From assembly GCA_947628505.1 (NCBI GenBank), contig CANRAD010000006.1, forward strand, positions 1 through 64,000: DNA of 64,000 nucleotides. Reading direction: 5' to 3'. Source of the stretch: an uncultured Clostridia bacterium. GTDB taxonomy: Bacteria; Bacillota; Clostridia; Christensenellales; Borkfalkiaceae. This document shows, in pieces, positions 27,137 to 36,835 of the stretch (position 1 is its first letter; each line of letters begins with the position of its first letter). A program made the position numbers and the translations under genes. The notes under the pieces are model-generated. The model searched no databases. It saw only the letters and a list, made by a program, of their open reading frames with translations, and was not told the DNA's origin.

Positions 27137-29029
27137 ATGACTTACGAAGAACTCGAAAAAACAGCCGCCGGAAAGGCGGATCTCATAAACGTCAGAAGAA
27201 TCGTGCGCGATCAGGCCGAAAAACTTGCCGCCAATACGGGTTACAGAAAACAAGTGCTCGTATGCGGAGGCACGGGCTGCACTTCTTCTCATTCGCGTCA
27301 GGTAATAGAACAGCTCGAAAAGAGCTTTGAAGAGTTGGGCATAGACGACGTTCTGATAGTAAAGACGGGCTGTTTCGGGCTTTGCGCTCTCGGCCCCATA
27401 ATGATAGTTTATCCCGAAGGCGCGTTCTATTCGCAGATGACGCCCGAACATGCCAAAACGGTAGCCGAAAAGCACCTTATCAAAGGCGGAGAAATAGTAA
27501 AGGAACTCCTTTACGCCGACACCGTGCACGCCGACGGCTTGGTAATACCGTTCGCGGAAATACCTTTCTATAAACATCAGATGCGCATAGCGCTCCGCAA
27601 CTGCGGAGTGATAGCGGCGGAGAGCATAGAGGAGGCCATAGCCGCGGGCGACTACGCGGCGCTCGCGAAAGTGCTCAAAGAGATGACTCCCGACGAGGTT
27701 ATCGCCGAGATAAAGGCGGCGGGCTTGCGCGGCAGAGGCGGCGCGGGCTTCCCCACGGGCCTCAAATGGCAGTTTACCAAACAGGCGGAAGGAGACAAGA
27801 AATACGTATGCTGTAACGCCGACGAGGGCGATCCCGGCGCGTTCATGGACCGTTCGGTGCTCGAAGGCGATCCGCACACGGTGCTCGAAGCCATGACGAT
27901 AGCGGGCTACTGCGTGGGCGCGGACGAGGGATACATATACGTCCGCGCGGAATATCCCATAGCCGTTGAAAGGCTCAACATAGCCATATCTCAGGCGAGA
28001 AAAGTCGGGCTCCTCGGCAAGAATATTTTAGGCTCCGGCTTCGACTTCGACATTCACGTTCGTCTCGGCGCGGGAGCTTTCGTCTGCGGCGAAGAGACGG
28101 CGCTCATGGCGTCGATAGAGGGCCATCGCGGCGAACCCCGGCCCCGTCCGCCTTTTTCCGCTCAGTGCGGCGTGTTCGGCAAACCCACCGTTTTGAACAA
28201 CGTCGAAACGTGGGCGAGCGTAGCTCCTATAATCCTCAAAGGAAGCGCATGGTTCGCCTCGATAGGCACGGAGAAGAGCAAGGGCACTAAGGTGTTCGCG
28301 GTAGGCGGCAAGATAAAGAACGTAGGCCTTGTGGAAGTTCCCATGGGCACTACCCTCAAAACGATAATTTACGATATAGGCGGGGGAATACCCGGCGGCA
28401 AACAGTTCAAAGCGGCGCAGACGGGCGGCCCTTCCGGCGGCTGTATACCCGCGAAATACATAGATATAGGCATGGATTTCGATAATCTCACGTCCATAGG
28501 CTCTATGATGGGCAGCGGCGGACTTATCGTTATGGACGAGGACACTTGCATGGTGGATATCGCCAAATTCTACCTCGAATTTACCGCCGACGAGAGTTGC
28601 GGCAAATGCACTCCTTGCAGAGTAGGAACGAAGCGCATGCTCGAAATACTCACGAGGATAACCGAAGGCAAGGGCGAACCCGAAGATATCGAAAAGATAA
28701 AGGAAATAGCCGAGCATATGAAGAGCTCTTCGCTGTGCGCGCTCGGACAGTCGGCGCCCAATCCGATAATTTCCACTATGACGCACTTCGCAAGCGAATA
28801 CGAAGCGCATATATACGATAAAAAATGCCCGGCAGGCGTGTGCAAATCTCTGCTCAGCTATTATATCGAGCCGAGAAAGTGCCGCGGCTGTACCATGTGC
28901 GCGAGAACTTGCCCCGCAAACGCGATTACGGGCGTAGTCAAGAGCGTGCACGAAATAGATCCCGCAAAGTGCATAAAGTGCGGACAATGTCTTGAAAACT
29001 GCAAATTCGGCGCAGTTGTCAAAAAGTGA
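27137..29029 (+). CDS. hydB: NuoF-like NADH/FMN/Fe-S subunit (HydB-like)
   Basis: GRGGAGFPTGLKW, GAGAFVCGEETALMASIEG, SCGKCTPCRVG, C-terminal 2[4Fe-4S]. Confidence 0.93.
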   Translation: MTYEELEKTAAGKADLINVRRIVRDQAEKLAANTGYRKQVLVCGGTGCTSSHSRQVIEQLEKSFEELGIDDVLIVKTGCFGLCALGPIMIVYPEGAFYSQMTPEHAKTVAEKHLIKGGEIVKELLYADTVHADGLVIPFAEIPFYKHQMRIALRNCGVIAAESIEEAIAAGDYAALAKVLKEMTPDEVIAEIKAAGLRGRGGAGFPTGLKWQFTKQAEGDKKYVCCNADEGDPGAFMDRSVLEGDPHTVLEAMTIAGYCVGADEGYIYVRAEYPIAVERLNIAISQARKVGLLGKNILGSGFDFDIHVRLGAGAFVCGEETALMASIEGHRGEPRPRPPFSAQCGVFGKPTVLNNVETWASVAPIILKGSAWFASIGTEKSKGTKVFAVGGKIKNVGLVEVPMGTTLKTIIYDIGGGIPGGKQFKAAQTGGPSGGCIPAKYIDIGMDFDNLTSIGSMMGSGGLIVMDEDTCMVDIAKFYLEFTADESCGKCTPCRVGTKRMLEILTRITEGKGEPEDIEKIKEIAEHMKSSSLCALGQSAPNPIISTMTHFASEYEAHIYDKKCPAGVCKSLLSYYIEPRKCRGCTMCARTCPANAITGVVKSVHEIDPAKCIKCGQCLENCKFGAVVKK

Positions 29030-29039
29030 GGCGTATCAG

Positions 29040-30755
29040 ATGGTCAATCTCAAAATCAACGGCATAGCCGTAAGCGTACCCGAAGGATCAACAATTTTGC
29101 AGGCGGCTAAGCTCGCCAATATAAGAATACCCACCCTCTGCTATCTCAAAGGAGTGCAGTGCGTGGGCTCGTGCCGTATGTGCCTTGTGGAGGCAACGGG
29201 TGCAAGAGGCCTCGTCGCGGCGTGCGTATACCCCGTTTCCGAGGGAATGGAAGTGCGCACGAACACTCCCAGAGTGAGAAAATCGAGGAAAACCACCGTC
29301 GAACTCATTCTCTCCACGCACAAGAAAAAGTGTCTGAGCTGCGTGCGCTCGATGAATTGCGAGCTTCAGAAACTCGCGCTCGAATACAACGCGGAAGAGG
29401 ACAGATTCGGCACCGACCACGACCTCAAACCGATAGACGACCTCTCGCCTTCGGTGGTGAGGGATAATTCGAAGTGCGTTATGTGCACCCGCTGTGTGGC
29501 GGCGTGCAATTTGCAGACGATAGGCGTTATCGGCCCCAAGAACAGGGGATATGTCAAGGTTATCGGCTCGCCTTTCGACGTTTCGCTCGCGCATACTTCG
29601 TGCGTGAACTGCGGACAGTGCGTCGTTGCGTGCCCCGTGGGCGCGCTCTACGAGAAGAGCTCGGTTGCCGACGTATGGGGAGCGATAGTCAATCCCGAAA
29701 AACACGTGGTGTTCTTCACGGCGCCCTCTATAAAGGCGACTTTGGGCGAGGCGTTCGGATTGCCCGTGGGCACGAACGTCGAGGGCAAAATGGTCTCCGC
29801 GATAAAACAGCTCGGCGACGTAAAATGCTTCAATATGGATATAGCCGCCGACCTTACGATAATGGAGGAGGCCAACGAGCTCCTCAAAAGGCTCATGCAG
29901 GGCGGCGTAACGCCGATGTTCACGAGCTGCTGTCCCGGCTGGGTTAAGTTCTGCGAACACTATTATCCCGAATTTCTGCCCAATCTTTCGAGTTGCAAAT
30001 CCCCTCAGGAAATGTTCTCGGCCGTACTCAAAACGTACTACTGCCAGAAGACGGGCATAAAGCCGGAGGATCTGTACGTCGTTTCGGTAATACCTTGCAC
30101 GGCGAAAAAATTCGAGATATCGCGCGATGAGCTCGGACATTATACGGACGCGGCAATAACCACCCGCGAACTCGCCAAAATGATAAAAGAGGCGGGCATA
30201 GATTTCGCAAATATCCCCGAGGCCGAATACGATAAGCCTTTCGGCGTAGCCAGCGGCGCGGGCGCGATTTTCGGCGCGACGGGCGGCGTTATGGAGGCGG
30301 CGTTGAGAACGGCGGCGCACATTCTCGGCGGCGAGGGCTCGCCCATAGAGTTCAAGGAAGTGCGCGGAACGCGCGGGCTCAAAGAGGCCGAATACAATAT
30401 CGGCGGCGGCATAGTCAAAGTGGCCGTCGCGCACGGACTTGCCAACGCGAGAAAGGCCATAGAGCTTATAAAGAGCGGAGAAAAGAAGTATACTTTCGTG
30501 GAAGTTATGGCATGCCCCGGCGGCTGTATCAACGGCGGCGGCCAGCCCTATGTGCACGACGAGATACGCAACAATATCGATTTGAAAACCGTGCGCGCGC
30601 AGGCGCTTTACGATCACGACAGGGAGAGCAAATACCGCTGTTCGCACGAAACGCCCGCCGTCGATATGCTGTATAAGGAGTTCTTCGCCCAGCCGCTCTC
30701 GAAAAAGGCGCACGAATTGCTTCACACCCATTATCAACCGAGAGAAAAATATTGA
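29040..30755 (+). CDS. hydA: [FeFe] hydrogenase catalytic subunit (NADH-linked HydA-like)
   Basis: N-terminal 2Fe-2S and 4Fe-4S motifs; H-cluster motifs FTSCCPGWVKFCE, VIPCTAKKFE, EVMACPGGCINGGGQP. Confidence 0.95.
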   Translation: MVNLKINGIAVSVPEGSTILQAAKLANIRIPTLCYLKGVQCVGSCRMCLVEATGARGLVAACVYPVSEGMEVRTNTPRVRKSRKTTVELILSTHKKKCLSCVRSMNCELQKLALEYNAEEDRFGTDHDLKPIDDLSPSVVRDNSKCVMCTRCVAACNLQTIGVIGPKNRGYVKVIGSPFDVSLAHTSCVNCGQCVVACPVGALYEKSSVADVWGAIVNPEKHVVFFTAPSIKATLGEAFGLPVGTNVEGKMVSAIKQLGDVKCFNMDIAADLTIMEEANELLKRLMQGGVTPMFTSCCPGWVKFCEHYYPEFLPNLSSCKSPQEMFSAVLKTYYCQKTGIKPEDLYVVSVIPCTAKKFEISRDELGHYTDAAITTRELAKMIKEAGIDFANIPEAEYDKPFGVASGAGAIFGATGGVMEAALRTAAHILGGEGSPIEFKEVRGTRGLKEAEYNIGGGIVKVAVAHGLANARKAIELIKSGEKKYTFVEVMACPGGCINGGGQPYVHDEIRNNIDLKTVRAQALYDHDRESKYRCSHETPAVDMLYKEFFAQPLSKKAHELLHTHYQPREKY

Positions 30756-30761
30756 TTACAT

Positions 30762-30798
30762 AAAAAATCCCGAACGTATACGCGTTCGGGATTTTTTT
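30762..30798 (+). terminator. Terminator after hydA
   Basis: AAAAAATCCCGAACG-TATACG-CGTTCGGGATTTTTTT. Confidence 0.92.
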
Positions 30799-30878
30799 AT
30801 CCGCGCTTTGATTTCAAGAGACTTCCGCATACCGTAACGCCGTAAGTTTCCCCCGCGGAGCATGCCGACAGAATAAAA

Positions 30879-30907
30879 GCCGCCGCGCAAAAAATTTGCG
30901 CGGCGGC
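30879..30907 (-). terminator. Terminator of lipoprotein gene
   Basis: GCCGCCGCGCAAA-AAA-TTTGCGCGGCGGC, minus side followed by TTTTATT. Confidence 0.75.
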
Positions 30908-30923
30908 AAGTTTTTAAAAGGTT

Positions 30924-31763
30924 TTAAGCGGCGGCTTGTTCCGCACCGCATTCGCATTTTCCGTCATGATATGTGTGTTGTTCCGCCCCGGATTTGTCCT
31001 GGCAGCCCTCGGCAATGCAAGGGTTCCAATGTTCCGTATTATCGTACTTCCATTCGTCAACGTTAAAGGCATGCTCGGGCGTTGTGATTACGGTAGTGCC
31101 GTAATCGTAGAGAGTAACGATCAAAACCTTTGTTATTCCTTGGATTTGCCCGCTTACCACAATCTTGGTCAATTTTTTATCTTCAAAACTTATTTCGATT
31201 TTGCACTCTGTCGGTATGGGACCGAACGCGTTCTCAATAAGTTTTGTACCCGTATAGCAATGTTTTGATTCGTCATACGTATAAGAACTGCTGTATGCGG
31301 CATATAAAGGAATAGCATAATCTAAATATCCCACGTCGTCGCTGTAACGTCCCGATACATAGGCGCCAAAGTCAGTGTATTCATCGGGATCATAATACCA
31401 CACAGTTTCCTCCTGGTCAGACTCGCCGCTATAATGATGATTATATGAGGATACGGTGTTGTCTTCGTTTACAATATAGAACAATTCGCCCCAGCCCGTG
31501 CCATCGGTAGTTTGGTGGATACTGCCGTTTTCAAGCGTCTGCAAAGTGAGCCAGAAAACGGGATCTTCATCTGCATTATTTGCTCGCGTGTCTACGGTAA
31601 AAGTCAGATTTTTCCATTTTAAAGAAACAGCTTCTTCCCACTCGCTTTCCGTAACCGTAAAATCCGCCGAGGGGTTTTCATCTTTATCGCCGCATGCGGC
31701 AAGCCCGAGAAGGCAGCATAGCGCCGTTGCAACTACCAAAAGTAAAACTGTGAATTTTTTCAT
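30924..31763 (-). CDS. Lipoprotein of unknown function with C-terminal Cys/His motif
   Basis: Signal peptide/lipobox LAAC; C-terminus HWNPCIAEGCQDKSGAEQHTYHDGKCECGAE. Confidence 0.85.
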   Translation of the reverse strand: MKKFTVLLLVVATALCCLLGLAACGDKDENPSADFTVTESEWEEAVSLKWKNLTFTVDTRANNADEDPVFWLTLQTLENGSIHQTTDGTGWGELFYIVNEDNTVSSYNHHYSGESDQEETVWYYDPDEYTDFGAYVSGRYSDDVGYLDYAIPLYAAYSSSYTYDESKHCYTGTKLIENAFGPIPTECKIEISFEDKKLTKIVVSGQIQGITKVLIVTLYDYGTTVITTPEHAFNVDEWKYDNTEHWNPCIAEGCQDKSGAEQHTYHDGKCECGAEQAAA

Positions 31764-31803
31764 TTCAGTCTCCCGTATGACATTTATCTTAAAGATATGA
31801 CCG

Positions 31804-31868
31804 ACAGCAAATCGCTGTATTTAACAGCAAAATGCTGTATTTTTGAATATTGTACAGCAAAGTGCTGT
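31804..31868. promoter_or_regulatory. Three palindromic operators ACAGCA-N3-TGCTGT (first degenerate) in divergent promoter
   Basis: ACAGCAAATCGCTGT 31804-31818, ACAGCAAAATGCTGT 31824-31838, ACAGCAAAGTGCTGT 31854-31868. Confidence 0.85.
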
Positions 31869-31885
31869 AAAATGTCAAGTAAATT

Positions 31886-32092
31886 ATGAAAATTTTTTCG
31901 GAGAGATTGCGAGATTTGAGAAAGCTGTCGGGTTTCACGCAGAGCGAGGTTGCGGAGAAACTCAATATAAGGCAGCAATCTTATTTCCGCTATGAGAGCG
32001 GAGCGGGGGAACCGAATCTCGAAACCGTTGCGAAAATTGCCAGAATGTTCGACGTAAGCGCGGATTATTTATTGGGTTTGACTGAATTTTGA
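31886..32092 (+). CDS. XRE-family HTH regulator
   Basis: 68 aa: RLRDLRKLSGFTQSEVAEKLNIRQQSYFRYESGAGEPNLETVAKIARMFDVSADYLLG. Confidence 0.93.
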   Translation: MKIFSERLRDLRKLSGFTQSEVAEKLNIRQQSYFRYESGAGEPNLETVAKIARMFDVSADYLLGLTEF

Positions 32093-32195
32093 AGGGTACG
32101 CGGCAGCAAGAAAAGCTCCGCACCCTTTACAACTCGGAAAAAACGTGATAATATAAAGACATAGTATAATCGGCTTAGCGAAAACGGAGAAAATT

Positions 32196-33254
32196 ATGGC
32201 TGAACGTAAGAACAAGGAAGTCGGGGAAAATACGGCGGAAAATGCCGTCGGAACGCCGCCTCTCGAAAGCGGCAAGATGACGATATACGAATACGAGCAG
32301 AAATACGTGAAAAAGCAGAACGTGCGCGCGGCGAAGTTCGGCATACGTTTTGCGGCGGCGATTTTGGGGATTTTTCTGTTTGTAACGCTCTTTTTCTTCT
32401 CGCTCAGAATATACGATATCAACGAATATGCGGGCTACGGAGTGGGCGCCGCATGTCTTTTTGTGTATATATTCGCCTTTATTGTTCCGCTTGTAAAGAT
32501 ATTGAGGACGGGTTATTTCATAACCAACGTGAACAGAGAGACGGCGCGCAAAGCGCAAAAGCACAATAAGAAACTGCGCCATTCGATAGCCGACAAGATG
32601 ATAGATTTAACCGCCAAGGTCGATGGCGCGGGCTGGTACGACGCGGAGACCGTCGGCAAGCTCGCGATAGCCTTGAAAGCGGGCAGAGAAAAGGACGTAA
32701 AAAAATATCTCACCGAACTGTATTCCGGCTCGGTGAAAAAGTCTGCGAAGGATATGATATTCAAATGTTCAATGAAATCGGCCATGTATTCGGCCATTTC
32801 GCAGACGGCGAAAGTGGACGCCGCGTTAGTGGTGTTCGTCAATTTACAGCTCGTCAAGGACCTCGTGTTTTTGTACGGGTTCAGACCGTCTGACGCTAAG
32901 CTCGCGCGCATATTTTTCCGCGTTTTGCAGAACGCGTTCATAGCTTACGGGCTGGGCGGAATGGATATAGGCAAAGGCGTTATAAGGACGATGGGCGAAG
33001 CGGTGAGGGGCATACCTTTTCTCGGTTCGGCCATTGCGGCGATAGTCGATTCTTCCGTGCAGGGGCTTACGAACGGCACGCTTACCGCCGTTATCGGATA
33101 TCAGACCATAAAATATCTCAACGACGAATACAGATTGCAGAATATCCTCGACGGAGTGGAGATTACCGAAACGCAGAGCGATTTCGAGGATACTTGCGCG
33201 GAGATAGAGAGGGAACTCAAAAAAGAGAGAAAGCTCGCAAAGAAAGCCGTTTGA
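32196..33254 (+). CDS. DUF697-like membrane-associated protein
   Basis: C-terminal VVFVNLQLVKDLVFLYGFRPSDAKLARIFFRVLQNAF resembles DUF697. Confidence 0.6.
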   Translation: MAERKNKEVGENTAENAVGTPPLESGKMTIYEYEQKYVKKQNVRAAKFGIRFAAAILGIFLFVTLFFFSLRIYDINEYAGYGVGAACLFVYIFAFIVPLVKILRTGYFITNVNRETARKAQKHNKKLRHSIADKMIDLTAKVDGAGWYDAETVGKLAIALKAGREKDVKKYLTELYSGSVKKSAKDMIFKCSMKSAMYSAISQTAKVDAALVVFVNLQLVKDLVFLYGFRPSDAKLARIFFRVLQNAFIAYGLGGMDIGKGVIRTMGEAVRGIPFLGSAIAAIVDSSVQGLTNGTLTAVIGYQTIKYLNDEYRLQNILDGVEITETQSDFEDTCAEIERELKKERKLAKKAV

Positions 33255-33272
33255 ATGAAAGGTAAAAAAGTA

Positions 33273-33305
33273 AAAAAGCCGCCGCGGATTTTTCCGCGGC
33301 GGCTC
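33273..33305 (+). terminator. Hairpin
   Basis: GCCGCCGCGGA-TTTT-TCCGCGGCGGC. Confidence 0.65.
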
Positions 33306-33308
33306 ACG

Positions 33309-33794
33309 TTATCTTTTACAGCCGTTTTCAAGGCTCTGCTTTTCGTATATAAACGCGTTCATTTCTTCGTCGAAGTTCTCTGTTTTCCGATAGCCGCAAG
33401 CCGTGAAAAATTCTTCCGAGCCCTCCGCCGGCAGACAGTAGGAGCGCGAGGTCCCGCTTTCTTTCAGCTTCATTTCGGCGGTGTAGAGGAGAAATTTTCC
33501 GTTTCCCCGTTTTCTGAACGCGGGCACAATATATATCTCGCGGATATCGCCCCAGCCCTCTTTTTTGTTCCAATCGTTGGTAACGTCGTCCGTCTGATAG
33601 ATGACGAAGCCGCAAACGCTTCCGTCGTCGGACAGTAAATCGACGCGTATAAGACCGGCGAGTATGTCGGGGATAATATAATCGTCCAGAAGCCGACCGC
33701 AGTCGTCGTCGCAGCCGAGCTCGGAATAATACGCGGCGAACAGCTTGCCGAAAAGTTCTTTTTTGTCGTCTTGCAACGGGAAAACATGCAACAT
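33309..33794 (-). CDS. GNAT family N-acetyltransferase
   Basis: IREIYIVPAFRKRGNGKFLL. Confidence 0.85.
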   Translation of the reverse strand: MLHVFPLQDDKKELFGKLFAAYYSELGCDDDCGRLLDDYIIPDILAGLIRVDLLSDDGSVCGFVIYQTDDVTNDWNKKEGWGDIREIYIVPAFRKRGNGKFLLYTAEMKLKESGTSRSYCLPAEGSEEFFTACGYRKTENFDEEMNAFIYEKQSLENGCKR

Positions 33795-33849
33795 ATATTC
33801 ACCTTTTTGAAAAAATGACGAAAGCCTGAGCTTCCGTCATTTATGTTTT

Positions 33850-34143
33850 TTATTTTGCAACGGCCTTTTCGGCTGCGGGATATATGGAAACCTGCTTGCC
33901 GTCTTTGCCCACTCTCTCGAATTTTACCGTTCCGTCTATGAGCGCGAAGAGCGTGTCGTCCTTGCCGCAACCTACGTTGTTGCCCGGGCGGATTTTGGTT
34001 CCGCGCTGTCTTACGAGTATGTTGCCCGCAAGCACGTATTGTCCGTCGCTGCGCTTGACTCCGAGGCGTTTCGCCTCGCTGTCTCTGCCGTTGTGCGAGG
34101 AGCCGGTACCTTTCTTATGGGCGAATAATCTTAAAAACAACAT
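33850..34143 (-). CDS. rpmA: 50S ribosomal protein L27
   Basis: [47 protein letters not shown]. Confidence 0.97.
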   Translation of the reverse strand: MLFLRLFAHKKGTGSSHNGRDSEAKRLGVKRSDGQYVLAGNILVRQRGTKIRPGNNVGCGKDDTLFALIDGTVKFERVGKDGKQVSIYPAAEKAVAK

Positions 34144-34163
34144 AATTTTATTCCTCCTGAAAT

Positions 34164-34529
34164 TTACTCTGCCTTTGCTTCGGCAGCCGCTTCGGCTTTC
34201 TTCTTTGCGGGAGCCTTTTTGGCGGCCGCGCCTATCGCGGTAACTTTTATCTGAGTGTAGGGCTGTCTGTGTCCCTGCTTTTTCCTCTCGTTTTTCTTGG
34301 CCTTGTATTTGAAGACGATTATCTTCTTATCCTTGCCTTGAGAGACTACTTCGGCGCAAACTTTTACTTTTTCCACCTCCGCGCACACCTGAATACCCTT
34401 TTCATCCGCAGTGAGGATAACGGGAAATTCAACGGTTGCGCCCACGGGTGCGTCGAGCTTTTCGACTTTCAACACGTCGCCGACGCTCGCTTTGTACTGT
34501 TTGCCGCCGTTCTCAAATATAGCGTACAT
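34164..34529 (-). CDS. rplU: 50S ribosomal protein L21 with Ala/Lys-rich C-terminal extension
   Basis: [30 protein letters not shown]...[14 protein letters not shown]. Confidence 0.97.
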   Translation of the reverse strand: MYAIFENGGKQYKASVGDVLKVEKLDAPVGATVEFPVILTADEKGIQVCAEVEKVKVCAEVVSQGKDKKIIVFKYKAKKNERKKQGHRQPYTQIKVTAIGAAAKKAPAKKKAEAAAEAKAE

Positions 34530-34640
34530 AATTTACCTCCTCTAACCAGTCTCGCCGGATACTCTATCCAAAGGATTAGGCGGCGCGAATCGCGCGCTTA
34601 AAAAAGCCCGTTCCGAGCGGCTCGGTATTTAATTTAACAT
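34530..34640 (-). promoter_or_regulatory. Possible L21-type mRNA leader
   Basis: Position directly upstream of rplU and GGATA-GAG-TATCC hairpin; not verified by a covariance model. Confidence 0.3.
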
Positions 34641-34750
34641 AAATAAAAACGGGTGTCAAGCGATTTTTCGGTTTTTTCGCGCATACTTTGGGGCAAAAGC
34701 GGCATATTAAGAAAAAACCGTTCCCGAAAAGAACGGCAAAAGGAGAAAAC

Positions 34751-35191
34751 ATGAGCGACATAAAAAAAGACAGCGAAATCCTCGCCGAAATATACAGGAA
34801 CGCGCAGCTCGCGCTCACTTCCATAGCCGACATACTCCCCGAAACGGAGGACGCGGCCGTGCGCGAGGAGATTATGCGCGAGCATGACGAATACGAAAAC
34901 GTATGCGGCGAAGCGGCGGCCCTTGCGGACAGATACGGCCTCGAATTGAAGGCGCCGGGGCCCATAAAAAAGGCGATGATGTGGTCTGCGATAAAGATGA
35001 ACACCGCCGGCGACAATTCGGCCTCAAACATAGCCGAAATGATGATAAGAGGCACGGTAACGGGCATAACATGCCTTAAAACGTCGCTCTCCGACGGCGA
35101 ACGGACTATGGACGCCGAAATAAAAGCTCTCCTCGAAAAGCTCATAGCGCTGGAAGAGGAGTTCGAGAAAAAACTCAAAACTTTTCTTTAA
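34751..35191 (+). CDS. Conserved all-helical (ferritin-like?) protein
   Basis: SD AAAGGAG; helical sequence; ferritin-like is inference. Confidence 0.55.
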   Translation: MSDIKKDSEILAEIYRNAQLALTSIADILPETEDAAVREEIMREHDEYENVCGEAAALADRYGLELKAPGPIKKAMMWSAIKMNTAGDNSASNIAEMMIRGTVTGITCLKTSLSDGERTMDAEIKALLEKLIALEEEFEKKLKTFL

Positions 35192-35203
35192 AAGGAAAGC
35201 GAA

Positions 35204-35237
35204 AAGCCCGCGGGCGCATTGCCGCCCGCGGGCTTTT
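35204..35237 (+). terminator. Terminator
   Basis: AAAAGCCCGCGGGCG-CATTG-CCGCCCGCGGGCTTTT-type hairpin. Confidence 0.8.
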
Positions 35238-35240
35238 GTT

Positions 35241-36164
35241 TCATACGGGAAAAATGTTGTCGATTTTTCCTTCCGAAATCTCCACGGCAAAGTATTTTAT
35301 GCGATATATATTGCGTTTTTGCGGATATACGAGGCCGACCGCCGTCAGGTTCGGGTGCTCGGCGGCAAACTTTCCGGTGGGCAGAGATATGCCCGTGAAA
35401 TCGCCGAGATATTCTCTCAGCAAGGCGCTTTTCGGGCGAAGCGCGTCCGAGAGATAGCGGGCGTAGTCGCCGCGCGTGAGCACGCTCTCGAAAAAGGCGC
35501 AGTGAAGTATGTCCGGTTCGGGAGCGCGCGTTTCCACCGTTCGGCCGTCAATTTGTCCGAGTTTTATGCCGTCATAGGAAAAACGACATTCCGCATAGGC
35601 CGCCGTGCACGTGGAAAACGGGATTTTCACCGCGAGCGTATCGCCGAACGTCGCCTCGGAAACTTCGTTGTGAAAGACGAGCTCGCCCGTATGCGATATT
35701 ATCAGAAGAGAGCGCCCCGAGCGGAGCGCGAGTACGGGAAAGCCCGCGAGCGTTTGCTCCTCGGCGGTTATTTCGCCCAATTCCGCATATATCGGCGTTA
35801 TTCCGTATTCGGAGCCCTCGACGGAGAGAAAAATTCCGCCTTGCCGGAAAAGGGTTACGAGATTGCCGCAAAATCTGCGTTTAAACAGCGGTTTGAAAGA
35901 GCCGTCTCTCGCGCTGAAAGCGCGCGCATATACGAGCAAATCGCTTTCCATAATATATATATCGATATTTTCGGGCGGCTGTTTCAAAAGATTTTCGTCG
36001 ATGAAAAAGTTTTCGGGCAGAAAATCGCCTTCCGGGATTATTTCCGCGAACGCGCGGCCGCCGTCGGGCAAATCGACATATCTTTCGAACATATCCGCTT
36101 TCCCGAGATAGTCGCCGTCGAGTTTGAGCGCGGCCGGGCGGCATGAAAGGAAGTACACTCTCAT
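35241..36164 (-). CDS. Conserved hypothetical protein
   Basis: 307-aa ORF, SD AAGGT; family not recognised. Confidence 0.65.
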   Translation of the reverse strand: MRVYFLSCRPAALKLDGDYLGKADMFERYVDLPDGGRAFAEIIPEGDFLPENFFIDENLLKQPPENIDIYIMESDLLVYARAFSARDGSFKPLFKRRFCGNLVTLFRQGGIFLSVEGSEYGITPIYAELGEITAEEQTLAGFPVLALRSGRSLLIISHTGELVFHNEVSEATFGDTLAVKIPFSTCTAAYAECRFSYDGIKLGQIDGRTVETRAPEPDILHCAFFESVLTRGDYARYLSDALRPKSALLREYLGDFTGISLPTGKFAAEHPNLTAVGLVYPQKRNIYRIKYFAVEISEGKIDNIFPV

Positions 36165-36238
36165 AATTTACCTTTTTTATTATTTAATGAATATCTTCTT
36201 CCGATTATGTCAATACAAACTGCAAACGGAGGTCATAC

Positions 36239-36835
36239 ATGAACAAAATCAACGGTTACACGGAAGAGGAGGCGAAGCGCCTCGTCAACTTCATAAGCGA
36301 AGGCAGAAAACGCGGGCAAACGCTCACGGGGCTGTTCGAAAGCTATGCCGCAAAGACGGGCAGAGCCAAGGGCAGCGTGAGAAATTACTACTATGCGCTT
36401 TTGAGATGCACGGGCGACAAGCGCGTTAAGGAGTTGCTTTCCGGGAAAAATCTCAAAGCCGAAAAAATTCTGCCCTTCTCCGAAGAGGAGACGGACAGGA
36501 TACTTAAAGAGATACTCATAAGAAAGAGCAAGGGCGCGTCCGTGAGAAAGGCCGTTCTGGGGCTCGCCGGCGGCGACGACAAACTTATGCTCCGCTATCA
36601 GAACAAATATCGCAACGTGCTCACGAAACAGCCCGAGAGAATAGAGAAACTTATGAAAGAATGTGGACTCGGGTACGACGACGAAGCCAAGAAAAAACTC
36701 GAAGAGGAGATAAACGGACTGTACGACAGACTGGCGTCGTCTCTTAAAGAGGAAAACAAGCGGCTCGCTTCTCTCGTCAAAAAACTTACCGACGAAAACG
36801 CCCTTTTGAAGTTGCAGATAAAGAATATACGTTGA
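36239..36835 (+). CDS. Predicted DNA-binding protein with repeated Myb/SANT-like or HTH segments and coiled-coil C-terminus
   Basis: Two similar helical segments (KGSVRNYYYALLR; KGASVRKAVLGL...RYQNKYRNVL) and Leu-rich coiled coil; SD GGAGG. Confidence 0.5.
   Translation: MNKINGYTEEEAKRLVNFISEGRKRGQTLTGLFESYAAKTGRAKGSVRNYYYALLRCTGDKRVKELLSGKNLKAEKILPFSEEETDRILKEILIRKSKGASVRKAVLGLAGGDDKLMLRYQNKYRNVLTKQPERIEKLMKECGLGYDDEAKKKLEEEINGLYDRLASSLKEENKRLASLVKKLTDENALLKLQIKNIR

Noticed and set aside
29088-30737. 549-aa minus-strand ORF opposite hydA
   Set aside because: Antisense shadow of the hydrogenase gene.
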